Below are positions 7,572-16,488 of a stretch of DNA of 32,549 bases, piece by piece. Each line of letters begins with the position of its first letter. Position 1 is the first letter of the stretch. Location of the stretch: assembly GCA_017454585.1 (NCBI GenBank), contig JAFTCU010000342.1, positions 1-32,549 on the forward strand. Reading direction: 5' to 3'. The notes under the pieces are model-generated. The model was not told the origin of the DNA. It made no database searches and was given only the letters and a program-made list of their open reading frames with translations. This DNA comes from Thermoguttaceae bacterium. Its GTDB lineage: Bacteria; Planctomycetota; Planctomycetia; Pirellulales; Thermoguttaceae. A program made the translations under genes and the position numbers.

Positions 7572-10500
7572 ATGCGTAACATATCCATTTTTCTGGCAGC
7601 TTTGCTGTTTTTCGTGCCTTCCGTTTTCGCGGTAACGTATAACTGGACCGGCGGTGAGGGGACGTGGAACACTTCAACCGGCTGGACCCCAGAAGGAATT
7701 CCGACCACGAGTGACACGGTGACGGTCACGGAGGGAACGGTTTCTATAGCGGTAACGGACACGCCTCAAGCCCAGACGCTTACCATCGGTGGTGGGACTA
7801 CGGCCGCCCAGGTCAATGCCGCGGCAGACGCAACCGCTTCTTATCTTTCGGGTCTTGCGAATGTCGTCGTCAAGCCCAATGGTGTTTTTTACACCGACTC
7901 CCTCGGGAACAATAACGGAACCAAAAACGGTCTTTCCGGAAACTGGACGCTCGATGGCGGGACGATCGCTTCAGGGCGCTTCCTGTATTTCGGGACCGGT
8001 TCACTTACCGTGAACAGCGGTGCAATTACCACCGGCGAATTCCGTATCGGTAATGACGTCGGCGGCTCCATGATTCAGAACGGCGGAACGATCTCAAGCC
8101 CCGGCTGGCTAACTGTTGGTGAGAACGGAACCGCTACTTACACCATGAAAGGCGGCAGCACGACAGCCGGCAACACGGTAGTGGGCGTTTCGGCCGATAC
8201 TGTGGGGGAAATGAATCTTCAGGGCGGTACTTATACATCGAACAATTTCATCACGATTTGCTATTTCGGAAACGGTCAAAATGCCAAAGGGACACTCAAT
8301 ATTTCCGGCAATGCTTTCGTTACCACTCCTCGGGTTGATGTGAAAGGCTCAAATGCCACACTGACCCTTTCCGAAAATGGTGTTCTGATCACGGAGTTAA
8401 TTAATAATGAAGGCGGTACAGTCTCCATCACTTCCGGTTCCCTCTCGGCTGTTTCGCAATCAATGACGGTTCCCGCGGGTTTCTCTCTCGTTCCGGCGGT
8501 CGAATTTGTTGCTGATGTCAAATCGAATGGGACCTCGGAATATATTAAATCGGCAGGTAATCTGGATCTTCAGGGCCGGCTCATGCCGAATGGAAATTTA
8601 ACGGCAGGCGCTTCCTACAAACTCGCGGAAGCCGCCAGCTTCACTTTTGGGGACAAGTCGTTCGAACAGTGGGCCGCCACCATGCCGACGCTGACGCTGA
8701 CCAACACGGGAACGGAAATTTCCGCGGCCGTAACTGGCGGTGATATGTATCTTCGGGCAGACAGTGATGGGTCATGGAACCGTTTCAATAATTGGAACCT
8801 GAAATCCGGTGATACCGTCTATGAACGTTACGCGATCCCGTCCATTCTTGACAATGCGTTCGTCGAAGAAGGCACCGTCACCGTCGGCGGCGGCTCTTTA
8901 GCCAAATCACTCACCATCGGCGGAGGGGAAAATGTCGGAACGGTCAATCTGAATGGTTTGCCGAATAATATTGCCGACATCGTGGTCAAAGAAAACGGTG
9001 TGGTCAATGCGGGTTCCCTGAACGGTATGGCAAATAACTGGACTGTGGACGGCGGAACCATCAAATCCACCGGTAATTTCTACTTCGGTACGGCTAATGT
9101 GACGGTGAATTCCGGCACGATCGAAGCGTGGCAGTTCCGTATCGCCAACGCGGGAACCGAAGGAAAAATGACCCAGAATGGCGGTCTGGTCACGACGGCC
9201 ACTGGCGGAAACTGGTTCACGATTGGTGAAGAAGGTTCCGGTTCCTATACGCTGAATGACGGTATAATGTCCTCTGGCGCGAATTACGCTATTGGTGTCC
9301 ATGATGGCTGCGCCGGTACCGTGAACGTCCGCGGCGGTCAGTGCCTTGCCGAAAATGGCACCATCATTCTTGGCTACCTTGCCGGTTCCACCGGTACCCT
9401 GAATGTGGAAGGCGGGCAGGTCCGTGCCCAGGGAATCCTTCTGGGAAGGGAAGATAACACCACGACGGCGCTGAACATTACCGGCGGTGAAGTTCTGGCG
9501 ACGGCGATCGATAATAACCGCGGAACGATCACGTTCACAGGCGGCGTTCTCGCGGCGTTGGGCGATAATCTGACGATTACCAAAGGTTTGAGTGTCGGCA
9601 ATGGCGCAACTTACCGCGCGGACGTGGCAGGGGAGAACGCCAAGTCGCTGAAAGTCAACGAAACCCTGACGATGGAAGGCCAGGTCGCCCTTGGCGGCAA
9701 CCCGGTCCCGGGAACCGAATACACCATCGCGGAAGCGGGAAGCATTAATTATGGTTCTTCCACATTTGATGTCTGGAAAGATACGGTTCCGCGCCTGACA
9801 CTCGTCCAGGACGGCAATACGATCAAAGCGACGCTCAAATCCGGCGATCTTTACTGGAACGGCCCGGAAGAAGATGGAACCTACACGAACGCGGACAACT
9901 GGCAGGTGAAGTATAATGATGCGCTCACTCAGGCGTATTCCGCGCCGAACTCGCTCGATAATGTGTATGTCGAGGCCGGTAAAGTTTACGTGACGGATAC
10001 AACGACAGCCGCGAAGAAACTCACAGTCGGCGGCGGTACGGAACAGGCGACGATGGTCCTTACTTCTGGCGATGCTACGAATGCGCTGGCGAACGTTGGA
10101 TCCATCTCCATTGAGAAGAACGGCACGCTGAAAGCGAACAACAACTCGGCGCCCAATGGTGCGAACAACTACAGCGGCGAGTGGACGATCAACGGCGGAA
10201 CGATTGATGCCACTGGCAGAGACTTCTACTTTGGCGACGCGCAGGTCACAATGAACGACGGAGTGATCACTGCTTCGCAATTCCGTGTTGGCAATGCCGG
10301 CACAACGGGTTCTTTCACGATGCACGGCGGCACGATTAACGCCCCTGCTTTCTCGACGGTCGGTGAATCCGGCTCCGGAACCTTCACCATGGACGGCGGA
10401 ACCTACAACGCCGGCCGTATGGTGCTGGGAGTGAACGCCAATATTGGCACGTTCAACATCAGCAAAGGAACGCTGAATGTTACGGACTTTATGGATGTGG

Positions 10501-11288
10501 CCTGGACCTGCCAGGGGTACGGTCTCTCGCTTGGTTTCCAGGGCAATACCACGAACAAAGGGATCATGAATGTTACGGATGAAGGGGAAGTGAATGTTCC
10601 TCACGGCATTATGCTTCAGAACCAGTCCGAACTGAACATCAGCGGTGGAACCGTCACGACCGGGAAACTTGCCCGGGCTGCTGGCGCGGAAAATTCCGTC
10701 ATTTCCCTTGATGGGGGTACACTTAATGTTACGGAACTCAACACTCCCATTTCCTTCACGGGTGGTGTTCTTAACGCGGAAAGTGTGAGTGTGACGCTCG
10801 GTCAGTCGGGCGGTACCCTCTCCCCGGGCGGTAACGGAGTCATTGGTTCAACCCGCCTCATGGATTATATGGTTGATGGCGGTAAGTGGCACATCGACAT
10901 GACTGTCACGGACATTGACAGCATCTCGACCGACATGGAAGACTGCGATCTTGCCAATCTCGCAGAGATCACCCTCCAATCACTGGATGGGCAGCTCCTG
11001 AATGAAGGGGAAACCACGAAAGACTTCCTCACCTTCACGAACAAAGAACACCCGCTTGATCTGGAACTTGTTAATAGCATATTGACCGGTGACAACAGTC
11101 AGTTTTATAGTGTTTTTGCGTCGGAGACCGGGTATGCGCTTCAGCGTTTGATGGGTCCCACTCCCCCATCTCCTGGTGAGGGCACTCCGGAGCCTGCCTC
11201 GTGGCTCCTGATGGCTCTGGCCTTCTGCGGACTTGGATTCTGCGGACGGAAAAGACTCAGTAACTCCAAAAGTGAGGTGAACGCGTGA
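7572..11288 (+). CDS. PEP-CTERM surface protein with three large beta-helical repeat modules
   Basis: The chosen ATG has GGAG six bases upstream and begins a classic signal peptide (cleavage after about residue 20, SVFA). It gives 1238 residues. The in-frame ATG at 7482 overlaps the promoter and is rejected. The body is three homologous modules of about 370 residues starting near residues 23, 393 and 761. Each opens with an aromatic-Gly-Trp-rich strand and continues with Gly/Thr/Asn-rich repeats such as FRIGN and TVGESGSGTFTM, like the repeats found in PEP-CTERM and type V secreted beta-helix proteins. The C-terminus has PEP at residues 1206-1208, a hydrophobic helix and an Arg/Lys cluster: a PEP-CTERM sorting signal read by exosortase. 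The protein is probably an abundant surface-layer or matrix protein. Its last base pairs overlap the start of the next gene. Confidence 0.9.
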   Translation: MRNISIFLAALLFFVPSVFAVTYNWTGGEGTWNTSTGWTPEGIPTTSDTVTVTEGTVSIAVTDTPQAQTLTIGGGTTAAQVNAAADATASYLSGLANVVVKPNGVFYTDSLGNNNGTKNGLSGNWTLDGGTIASGRFLYFGTGSLTVNSGAITTGEFRIGNDVGGSMIQNGGTISSPGWLTVGENGTATYTMKGGSTTAGNTVVGVSADTVGEMNLQGGTYTSNNFITICYFGNGQNAKGTLNISGNAFVTTPRVDVKGSNATLTLSENGVLITELINNEGGTVSITSGSLSAVSQSMTVPAGFSLVPAVEFVADVKSNGTSEYIKSAGNLDLQGRLMPNGNLTAGASYKLAEAASFTFGDKSFEQWAATMPTLTLTNTGTEISAAVTGGDMYLRADSDGSWNRFNNWNLKSGDTVYERYAIPSILDNAFVEEGTVTVGGGSLAKSLTIGGGENVGTVNLNGLPNNIADIVVKENGVVNAGSLNGMANNWTVDGGTIKSTGNFYFGTANVTVNSGTIEAWQFRIANAGTEGKMTQNGGLVTTATGGNWFTIGEEGSGSYTLNDGIMSSGANYAIGVHDGCAGTVNVRGGQCLAENGTIILGYLAGSTGTLNVEGGQVRAQGILLGREDNTTTALNITGGEVLATAIDNNRGTITFTGGVLAALGDNLTITKGLSVGNGATYRADVAGENAKSLKVNETLTMEGQVALGGNPVPGTEYTIAEAGSINYGSSTFDVWKDTVPRLTLVQDGNTIKATLKSGDLYWNGPEEDGTYTNADNWQVKYNDALTQAYSAPNSLDNVYVEAGKVYVTDTTTAAKKLTVGGGTEQATMVLTSGDATNALANVGSISIEKNGTLKANNNSAPNGANNYSGEWTINGGTIDATGRDFYFGDAQVTMNDGVITASQFRVGNAGTTGSFTMHGGTINAPAFSTVGESGSGTFTMDGGTYNAGRMVLGVNANIGTFNISKGTLNVTDFMDVAWTCQGYGLSLGFQGNTTNKGIMNVTDEGEVNVPHGIMLQNQSELNISGGTVTTGKLARAAGAENSVISLDGGTLNVTELNTPISFTGGVLNAESVSVTLGQSGGTLSPGGNGVIGSTRLMDYMVDGGKWHIDMTVTDIDSISTDMEDCDLANLAEITLQSLDGQLLNEGETTKDFLTFTNKEHPLDLELVNSILTGDNSQFYSVFASETGYALQRLMGPTPPSPGEGTPEPASWLLMALAFCGLGFCGRKRLSNSKSEVNA
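7638..8747 (+). repeat. Module 1 of the PEP-CTERM protein
   Basis: First ~1.1 kb copy, about 370 codons, opening YNWTGGEGTW. It corresponds to modules 2 and 3 in order of motifs: W-rich opening, LTIGGG, DGGTI, FRIGN, MTQNGG-like turn, TVGE. Confidence 0.8.
8748..9851 (+). repeat. Module 2 of the PEP-CTERM protein
   Basis: Second copy, 368 codons, opening YLRADSDGSW and repeating the same motif order (SLTIGGG, VDGGTI, FRIAN, MTQNGG, TIGEEGSG). Confidence 0.8.
9852..10860 (+). repeat. Module 3 of the PEP-CTERM protein
   Basis: Third copy, opening YWNGPEEDGTY, with KLTVGGG, INGGTI, FRVGN, FTMHGG and TVGESGSG. The right boundary is approximate. It runs into a non-repeated segment before the sorting signal. 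Confidence 0.75.
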
Positions 11289-11716
11289 AAAGCCTCAAAA
11301 TCCTGACAATTTTGTGCCTTTTATCTACCCTTCTGTTTTCAGTTGGATGTGGGCGTGATCGTAATTCCGGCCCGGTCGTGAAGTGGTCCGGCACGGTAAC
11401 TGTCGGGGGAAAACCTATTCCAACGGATTTGCCGGAAGCGTTCATTCTCGTGCGTCCTGCCAACCCGGACCAGCATGGAATGGCGGGGCCCACTCAAGGC
11501 GTGGTGAATCCTGACGGCACATACCAGCTCAAAGACGTACCGCGGGGCAAAGTGATCGTCCAGTTCCGCCTGATGCAAAAGACCGGCAAAATGGCAGTCG
11601 ATCCGGTCACAAAAGATAAGACTGACAAACTGGCCAGTATCGTTCCCAAGGATAAAGCCAAAGGGATCGAAGTCGAGGCGTCCAGCGATAACAAAAAAAT
11701 GGACTTTGATTTGTAA
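11285..11716 (+). CDS. Small lipoprotein with carboxypeptidase-regulatory-like (transthyretin-fold) domain
   Basis: This 143-residue protein starts with GTG, and AGGTGA sits four bases upstream. Its start overlaps the stop of the PEP-CTERM gene as GTGA, so translation is probably coupled. Residues 1-22 are a lipoprotein signal ending in SVGC. The mature part opens with a WSGTVTVGGKPI-like strand and has NPDGTYQLKDVPRGKVIV, typical of the beta-sandwich carboxypeptidase-regulatory-like domain of small planctomycete lipoproteins. The protein is probably envelope-anchored. The coupling suggests it works with the PEP-CTERM protein, perhaps as an assembly or anchoring partner; that is inference. 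Confidence 0.85.
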   Translation: MKSLKILTILCLLSTLLFSVGCGRDRNSGPVVKWSGTVTVGGKPIPTDLPEAFILVRPANPDQHGMAGPTQGVVNPDGTYQLKDVPRGKVIVQFRLMQKTGKMAVDPVTKDKTDKLASIVPKDKAKGIEVEASSDNKKMDFDL

Positions 11717-11730
11717 CGAATAACAATATA

Positions 11731-11748
11731 TTTGAGTTTGACCTCAAA
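11731..11748 (+). terminator. Weak hairpin between the lipoprotein and pseudopilin genes
   Basis: TTTGAG and CTCAAA form a six-base stem with a six-base loop 14 bases after the lipoprotein stop. No clear T tract follows, so read-through into the next gene is likely. Confidence 0.3.
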
Positions 11749-11820
11749 CGGGGTTTTGTTGAACAAGTTCGTTCTTTCCATTCGTGTATTCGCGATTTAC
11801 AGGATAAGTGAGAGTTTAAG

Positions 11821-12780
11821 GTGAAAACAAACAAAACATCCGCGTTCACGCTCGTCGAACTTCTCGTGGTGATCGCCATTATTGGAATGTTGGTCGGTCT
11901 GCTTCTCCCGGCGGTTCAGCAGGTTCGAGCTGCCGCGCGGCGTATGCAGTGTTTGAACAATCTGAAACAGCTCGGTCTCGCTGTAAATAACTACGAGTCA
12001 TCCAATAGTGGATTTCCTATTGGCATGTACACCTTTGATGGAGATAATGTAAACGCCATGGGCCGTGGGGGGGATCACTGGCGTAATGACCACAACTGGT
12101 ACTCACAGATGGGCCCGTACATCGAGCAGCAGGCGTGGTATGATATGATAGACCTTGAAGTTTCCATGTCAATGCCTGTCAATCTCGAAGCGAGAAAAAC
12201 AAAAATCTCGATGTTCGCATGTCCTGCGGACATTGGGCTTCAAGAGAATGAATGGAACTCCACAACGTGGGCGCGTGTGCGTTCAAATTATTGCATTAAC
12301 TTCGGGAACACCACTTACGGGCAGAGAACCAAGGAGGGCGTTGAGTTCCGCGGCGCACCGGTTCGTCCCCGCCAAAAGACTCCGATCTCGCGCATTCCGG
12401 ACGGTTTAAGTAACACTCTGCTTTTCAGTGAAGTTTGTGTCATTCCTACGACCACTGGCTGGGGCGGAAGCATCTCGGACGTTTCGATTTCACTCGGCTG
12501 TGCGCTGACGGGCTGGAATCCTCCGAACTCGAAAGTCTCTGATGAAACCTACCAGGGTGTTGTGAACAACGCGGATTACACCAGCATGGGCATCCCAAAA
12601 CCGGTATCGGCCGCCGAAGTGAACCAGGTCATTACGGCCCGAAGTCACCACAGCGGTGGAGTCAACCACGTCCTTTGTGACGGCTCAGGTGATTTCACCA
12701 GCGACTTGATCGATTCCGCTGTTTGGCGGGCTCTTTCTTCTGCGAAAGGCGGCAAGAAAGAGGCGCAAGAGAAAAAATAA
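11821..12780 (+). CDS. DUF1559 (SBP_bac_10) protein with type IV pilin-like N-terminus
   Basis: This 319-residue protein starts at GTG. Residues 8-35 are a prepilin peptidase signal (AFTLVELLVVIAIIG) with the conserved Glu at +5 and a hydrophobic helix, followed by the planctomycete-typical LLPAVQQVRAAARR and CLNNLKQLGLA stretches. The C-terminus carries the DUF1559 ending HHSGGVNHVLCDGSG and DSAVWRALS. The family is greatly expanded in planctomycetes and is thought to form pseudopilin or surface assemblies. Its biochemical role is unknown. It lies 104 bases after the lipoprotein on the same strand, so it may belong to the same transcription unit. A hairpin terminator follows. Confidence 0.95.
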   Translation: MKTNKTSAFTLVELLVVIAIIGMLVGLLLPAVQQVRAAARRMQCLNNLKQLGLAVNNYESSNSGFPIGMYTFDGDNVNAMGRGGDHWRNDHNWYSQMGPYIEQQAWYDMIDLEVSMSMPVNLEARKTKISMFACPADIGLQENEWNSTTWARVRSNYCINFGNTTYGQRTKEGVEFRGAPVRPRQKTPISRIPDGLSNTLLFSEVCVIPTTTGWGGSISDVSISLGCALTGWNPPNSKVSDETYQGVVNNADYTSMGIPKPVSAAEVNQVITARSHHSGGVNHVLCDGSGDFTSDLIDSAVWRALSSAKGGKKEAQEKK

Positions 12781-12819
12781 TTTTCCGCCATGAATTGACC
12801 TTGAAACTGGTTTAATTCC

Positions 12820-12846
12820 AAACACTCGTTTACGGTGTTTTTATTA
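12820..12846 (+). terminator. Terminator of the surface cassette
   Basis: AAACACTCG and CGGTGTTT pair with one bulged T around a TTTA loop, followed by TTATTAT. It lies 39 bases after the DUF1559 stop, between convergent genes. Confidence 0.65.
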
Positions 12847-12874
12847 TACCGCGGGTCACGATAAAATTCATGGT

Positions 12875-14005
12875 TTAAAATTTCTGCTCTCTTTTTTTGG
12901 GCGTTTGGTGATATATCTTTTTATAGGCTGCTGCAAAATAGGAGGCGTTGGCGAAGCCGACGCGATGCGCGATAACTTCTAGCGTTAAGTCCGTGTTTTG
13001 CAGCAGTTCATTCGCCCGATTCATCTGGACCCGAATGATTTCGTCGTGAACCGTTCGCTCCATTGTTTTCTGAAAGCGGCGTTCCAAAAGACGGCGATTG
13101 ACCCCCAGTGCGGCTGCGACCCCCTGGACCGTTGTACCGGAACAGGCGTTTTTCCCAATATACTGAAGCGCCTGATGTACGATGGAATCACTTACCGCGT
13201 AAGAATCCGTAGATTTTCTGACAACGATCTGATTCACCGGGATGATGGTCGGATGTATCGGCGGCGGGTCGCCCAACATTAACTTATGGAGCAGCCTTGC
13301 GGCCTCGTAACCCGACTGGAACGTATTCACGGCCACACTCGTAAGTGAAACTGGCGAGAGCCGGCATTGAAGTTCATCATTATTAACACCCACGACTGCG
13401 ACATCTTCCGGCACATGAATCTCCGCCTGGCGACACGCCTGAATAACGTAAATCCCCACCAGGTCGTAACAAACCATGATCCCACAGGGTTTGGGAAGAT
13501 TCACCAACCAGTCTTTCAGGACTTTGTAACCGCTCAAACCATTTTTTTGGAGGTCCTCCGGTTCCAGTTCAAGCACAGAAACGTTTCCATTCAATATTTC
13601 GCAAAAAGCGCTTTGCCTCACTCGCGAGAAATATCGGCCGCGAATTCCCACATAGCCAAAATTCTGATAAAAGTGTTCTTTTAAATGTTCAGCGGCTAAC
13701 CGGGAGCTTGCCGCGTAGTCATGATAAATCGTTGGCAGCCCCGGAAGACGGGTTTCACTCAAATCGACCACCTTTGCGCCGGTCGCAACCGCAGCTTTTG
13801 TCACGACAGGCGTTTGGGAACGTACAATAATTCCATCACCCTTCCAGTCTTTAAGCCAAAGAGGTGTCGGACTGTCGAGCGCACGTTCTTCGTAATAGAT
13901 ATTCCAGGGCCCATTTTCCCACAAATACTGGGCAATTCCCTGAAGAAGTCCCCTTGAGTATGCGTTGGCGGATTCCACCAGTACTGCCACTTTAAAATCT
14001 TCCAT
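12875..14005 (-). CDS. XylR-like transcriptional regulator (sugar-binding fold plus AraC helix-turn-helix)
   Basis: I choose the ATG at 14005, giving 376 residues that begin MEDFKVAVLVESANAYSRG. The longer frame to 14053 starts right at a strong -10 box, so its first codons would lie around the transcription start. The N-terminal ~270 residues are a LacI/periplasmic-binding-protein type ligand domain (GYVGIRG, DVAVVGVNNDE). The last ~100 residues are an AraC-type DNA-binding domain with two helix-turn-helix units (VQGVAAALGVNRRLLERRF and LEVIAHRVGFANASYFAAAYK). This is the architecture of E. coli XylR, and the ligand is probably a sugar. It is transcribed away from the ABC-F gene. Its targets are not evident. 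Confidence 0.9.
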   Translation of the reverse strand: MEDFKVAVLVESANAYSRGLLQGIAQYLWENGPWNIYYEERALDSPTPLWLKDWKGDGIIVRSQTPVVTKAAVATGAKVVDLSETRLPGLPTIYHDYAASSRLAAEHLKEHFYQNFGYVGIRGRYFSRVRQSAFCEILNGNVSVLELEPEDLQKNGLSGYKVLKDWLVNLPKPCGIMVCYDLVGIYVIQACRQAEIHVPEDVAVVGVNNDELQCRLSPVSLTSVAVNTFQSGYEAARLLHKLMLGDPPPIHPTIIPVNQIVVRKSTDSYAVSDSIVHQALQYIGKNACSGTTVQGVAAALGVNRRLLERRFQKTMERTVHDEIIRVQMNRANELLQNTDLTLEVIAHRVGFANASYFAAAYKKIYHQTPKKREQKF

Positions 14006-14055
14006 AAACAGAATTCCAAATGAGGTTCCCCAAAAAACAAAAAAGCCACTCATGA

Positions 14056-14083
14056 ATTATATCACAGACAAGGAATTCGTCAA
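14056..14083 (-). promoter_or_regulatory. Promoter of the XylR-like gene
   Basis: On the minus strand TTGACG (14078-14083) and TATAAT (14056-14061) are 16 bases apart. A GAATTC (14073-14078) lies inside the promoter. The predicted start near 14049 gives a leader of roughly 45 bases to the chosen ATG at 14005. Confidence 0.8.
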
Positions 14084-14155
14084 TATGAGGGAACTTTCAT
14101 TTAAAGAAAAAAATGGTTCATAGACAAGCGTGCAAAGTCATTTTTTACCCCATTC

Positions 14156-14183
14156 TTGACAATATTTTTAAATCGATTATAAT
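14156..14183 (+). promoter_or_regulatory. Consensus promoter of the ABC-F gene
   Basis: TTGACA (14156-14161) and TATAAT (14178-14183), both perfect, are 16 bases apart. Transcription should start near 14190, 36 bases before the ATG at 14226. Confidence 0.85.
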
Positions 14184-14225
14184 TTACAAAAATTTTCTGC
14201 CAGTCTTGACTTTTAAGCGGGTGGG

Positions 14226-16208
14226 ATGCCGCCCCTCCAAAGCAATATGAACCTCCTTACAGTTGAAGGCGTACGCAAGTATTACGGCCCCGACCCGGTC
14301 CTTAACGGCGCCGCGTTTGAAATTCATCCCGGTGAAAAAGTCGGTCTGGTCGGGCCGAATGGAACCGGGAAAAGTACGCTCATGAAAATCATCGCGGGCC
14401 AGGAGGAACCGGACGCGGGGAAAACACAGTTCCACCCCTCCATCCGAGTCGGGTATCTGGAACAGCGGCCGGAATCGTCGGAACGGACACTTTGGGAAGA
14501 GGCGCACCTTGCGCTGGCCGACCTGGTGACGCTTCAAAACGAGGCACTGGCTGTGGCGGAACAGCTCGCCCAGGAGCCGGACCCGAACCAGCACGAAAAA
14601 CTCGCCGCAAGGTATGATCGGCTTCAGCAGGAACTTCTGCGGATGGACGCGTACAATCTGGAGTACAAAGTGGAACGTGTCCTGCAAGGGCTTGGCTTTC
14701 TGAAAAACCAGTGGGAAACCCACGTTTCGGATTTGAGCGGCGGCGAACAGAACCGCCTGATGCTCGCGAAATTGTTGCTGGCCGAGCCGGACCTGATGCT
14801 CCTTGACGAGCCCTCCAACCACTTGGATCTCGACGCGACGGAATGGCTTGAGGAATTTCTCGTCGAGTCGGACGCGGCGATCCTGGTCGTTTCGCACGAC
14901 CGTTATTTCCTCGACCGTGTGACGAACCGGACGCTTGAGCTTTTTGCCGGTACGATCGACTCGTACACGGGTAACTTTTCCGCGTATTTGAAGCAGAAAG
15001 AGGAACGTCTTCTCGTTCAGCGCCGAACCTATGAGAAGCAACAGGAAGAAATCGCCAAGGCCGAGGATTTCATTCGCAGAAATCACTACGGCATGAAAGC
15101 GGGTCAGGCGGAAGACCGCCGGAAAAAACTGGAACGGATCGAGCGTGTGGACCCACCACGAGAGATTTCCACCCCACCAATGGGAATGAAGGCCAAAGAC
15201 CGCTCCGGCGACATCGTTCTACGGGCGAAAGACCTCAAAAAAGCGTACGACCGCGTACTTTTCCAGAAAGTCAATTTTCAGATAGAGCGTGGCCAAAGGT
15301 GGGGCCTGATCGGGCCGAACGGCAGTGGAAAAACCACCATGCTGCGCTGCCTGCAGGGAATTCTTGAGCCAGACACGGGGAGCGTTCAGCTCGGGGCCTG
15401 CGTGAAAATCGGCTACTTCGACCAGCAGCTTCTTTCCGTCGATGGGGAAAAATTGGTCGTTGATGCCATTCGACCTGGCCACAAAGAGATGGATGAGCCA
15501 GCCCGGCGCTCACTTTTGGCACGTTTCGGAATCACTGGCGATCAGGTCTTCCAGAAGGTCGAATCGCTGAGCGGTGGTGAACGCTGCCGTGTCGCAATGG
15601 CCCGTCTTGCGAGCGAAGATGCGAATTTCCTGATCCTCGACGAGCCGACGAACCACCTCGATCTCTGGGCGCGTGACGCTCTTGAGAAAAACCTCAGTGA
15701 GTTTGAGGGGACCGTCCTGTTCGTCAGCCACGACCGGTACTTCATTAACCAGGTCGCAACGCACTTGCTCGTAATGGAGCCTGACCGTGTTCGCGTGTTT
15801 CAGGGAAATTATGACGCTTGGCAGCTGATGAACCAACAGGAAGAAACCACCGCCGCAAAACGAAACACGAAAGACGATTTGTGGAAACACGGGCTTCAAA
15901 AGCAAAAGGCTTCCACACAGACATCCCAGTCAAAATCTGGTAAGGACACAACGGAAACAGCCAAAACCGCCTCCAAACCGGCGCAAAAGCCGAAACGGAA
16001 ATTTCCCTACAGGAAAGTCGTGGACCTGGAAGATGAAATTTTCATTCGTGAAACGCACGTGGAGGAGCTTCAGAAAGACCTTTTGGACCCGAAAATCCTA
16101 CGGGATGGTGAGCGCGTGAAGGCGATCCAGGCGGAAATCGAGGAAGAACAAGCCCTTCTCAAAACGCTTTATGAACATTGGGAAGAAGCGACTGAGCTGA
16201 ACTGGTAA
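14226..16208 (+). CDS. ABC-F family ATPase with Uup-type C-terminal domain
   Basis: This 660-residue soluble protein has two ABC domains and no membrane segments. Domain 1 has Walker A at 43-51 (GPNGTGKST), signature LSGGE at 170-174 and Walker B ending D194-E195. Domain 2 has Walker A from 363 (GPNGSGKTT), signature at 448-452 and Walker B ending D472-E473. The linker between them is basic and helical, as in ABC-F proteins that enter the ribosomal E site. The last ~75 residues form the Uup/ABC_tran_CTD coiled coil, preceded by a Lys/Thr/Gln-rich linker. ABC-F proteins act on ribosomes, and Uup-type members also affect genome stability. An alternative start is Met8 (14247), which matches the usual family N-terminus MNLLTVEGV; neither site has a strong ribosome binding site. 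Confidence 0.93.
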   Translation: MPPLQSNMNLLTVEGVRKYYGPDPVLNGAAFEIHPGEKVGLVGPNGTGKSTLMKIIAGQEEPDAGKTQFHPSIRVGYLEQRPESSERTLWEEAHLALADLVTLQNEALAVAEQLAQEPDPNQHEKLAARYDRLQQELLRMDAYNLEYKVERVLQGLGFLKNQWETHVSDLSGGEQNRLMLAKLLLAEPDLMLLDEPSNHLDLDATEWLEEFLVESDAAILVVSHDRYFLDRVTNRTLELFAGTIDSYTGNFSAYLKQKEERLLVQRRTYEKQQEEIAKAEDFIRRNHYGMKAGQAEDRRKKLERIERVDPPREISTPPMGMKAKDRSGDIVLRAKDLKKAYDRVLFQKVNFQIERGQRWGLIGPNGSGKTTMLRCLQGILEPDTGSVQLGACVKIGYFDQQLLSVDGEKLVVDAIRPGHKEMDEPARRSLLARFGITGDQVFQKVESLSGGERCRVAMARLASEDANFLILDEPTNHLDLWARDALEKNLSEFEGTVLFVSHDRYFINQVATHLLVMEPDRVRVFQGNYDAWQLMNQQEETTAAKRNTKDDLWKHGLQKQKASTQTSQSKSGKDTTETAKTASKPAQKPKRKFPYRKVVDLEDEIFIRETHVEELQKDLLDPKILRDGERVKAIQAEIEEEQALLKTLYEHWEEATELNW

Positions 16209-16218
16209 TTCTTCATAA

Positions 16219-16253
16219 GGTGGACGAAAAACGGATGGTACCATTCGTCCACC
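16219..16253. terminator. Hairpin after the ABC-F gene
   Basis: GGTGGACGAA (16219-16228) and TTCGTCCACC (16244-16253) are a perfect ten-base inverted repeat with a 15-base loop, 11 bases after the stop codon. No T tract follows, so it may be an mRNA 3' stabiliser rather than an intrinsic terminator. The remaining ~230 bases before the next gene hold nothing I recognise. Confidence 0.55.
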
Positions 16254-16488
16254 CCAGATTTCTACTCAATATGGAACCACTATCTGCCCTGTGCCATGCG
16301 AGCCGGGATGGAGGCTGGATGAACCAATCCATGGACTGCCGTTCAGCGCAATGCAGTTACTGCGATCCTGGGAGCAGGCTCACACTGCTTGGCCACGGTG
16401 TTGTTTTATCGCTCGACCAAGATGATTAAGTTTTAAGGGAGAGGAGGCTCAGCCTCGTTTCCCGGTATATGTTTTTAGAGGAATACAA

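Noticed and set aside
16220..16429. Plus-strand 69-residue frame after the ABC-F gene.
   Set aside because: Its GTG start lies inside the hairpin arm, there is no ribosome binding site, and the protein looks like chance translation.
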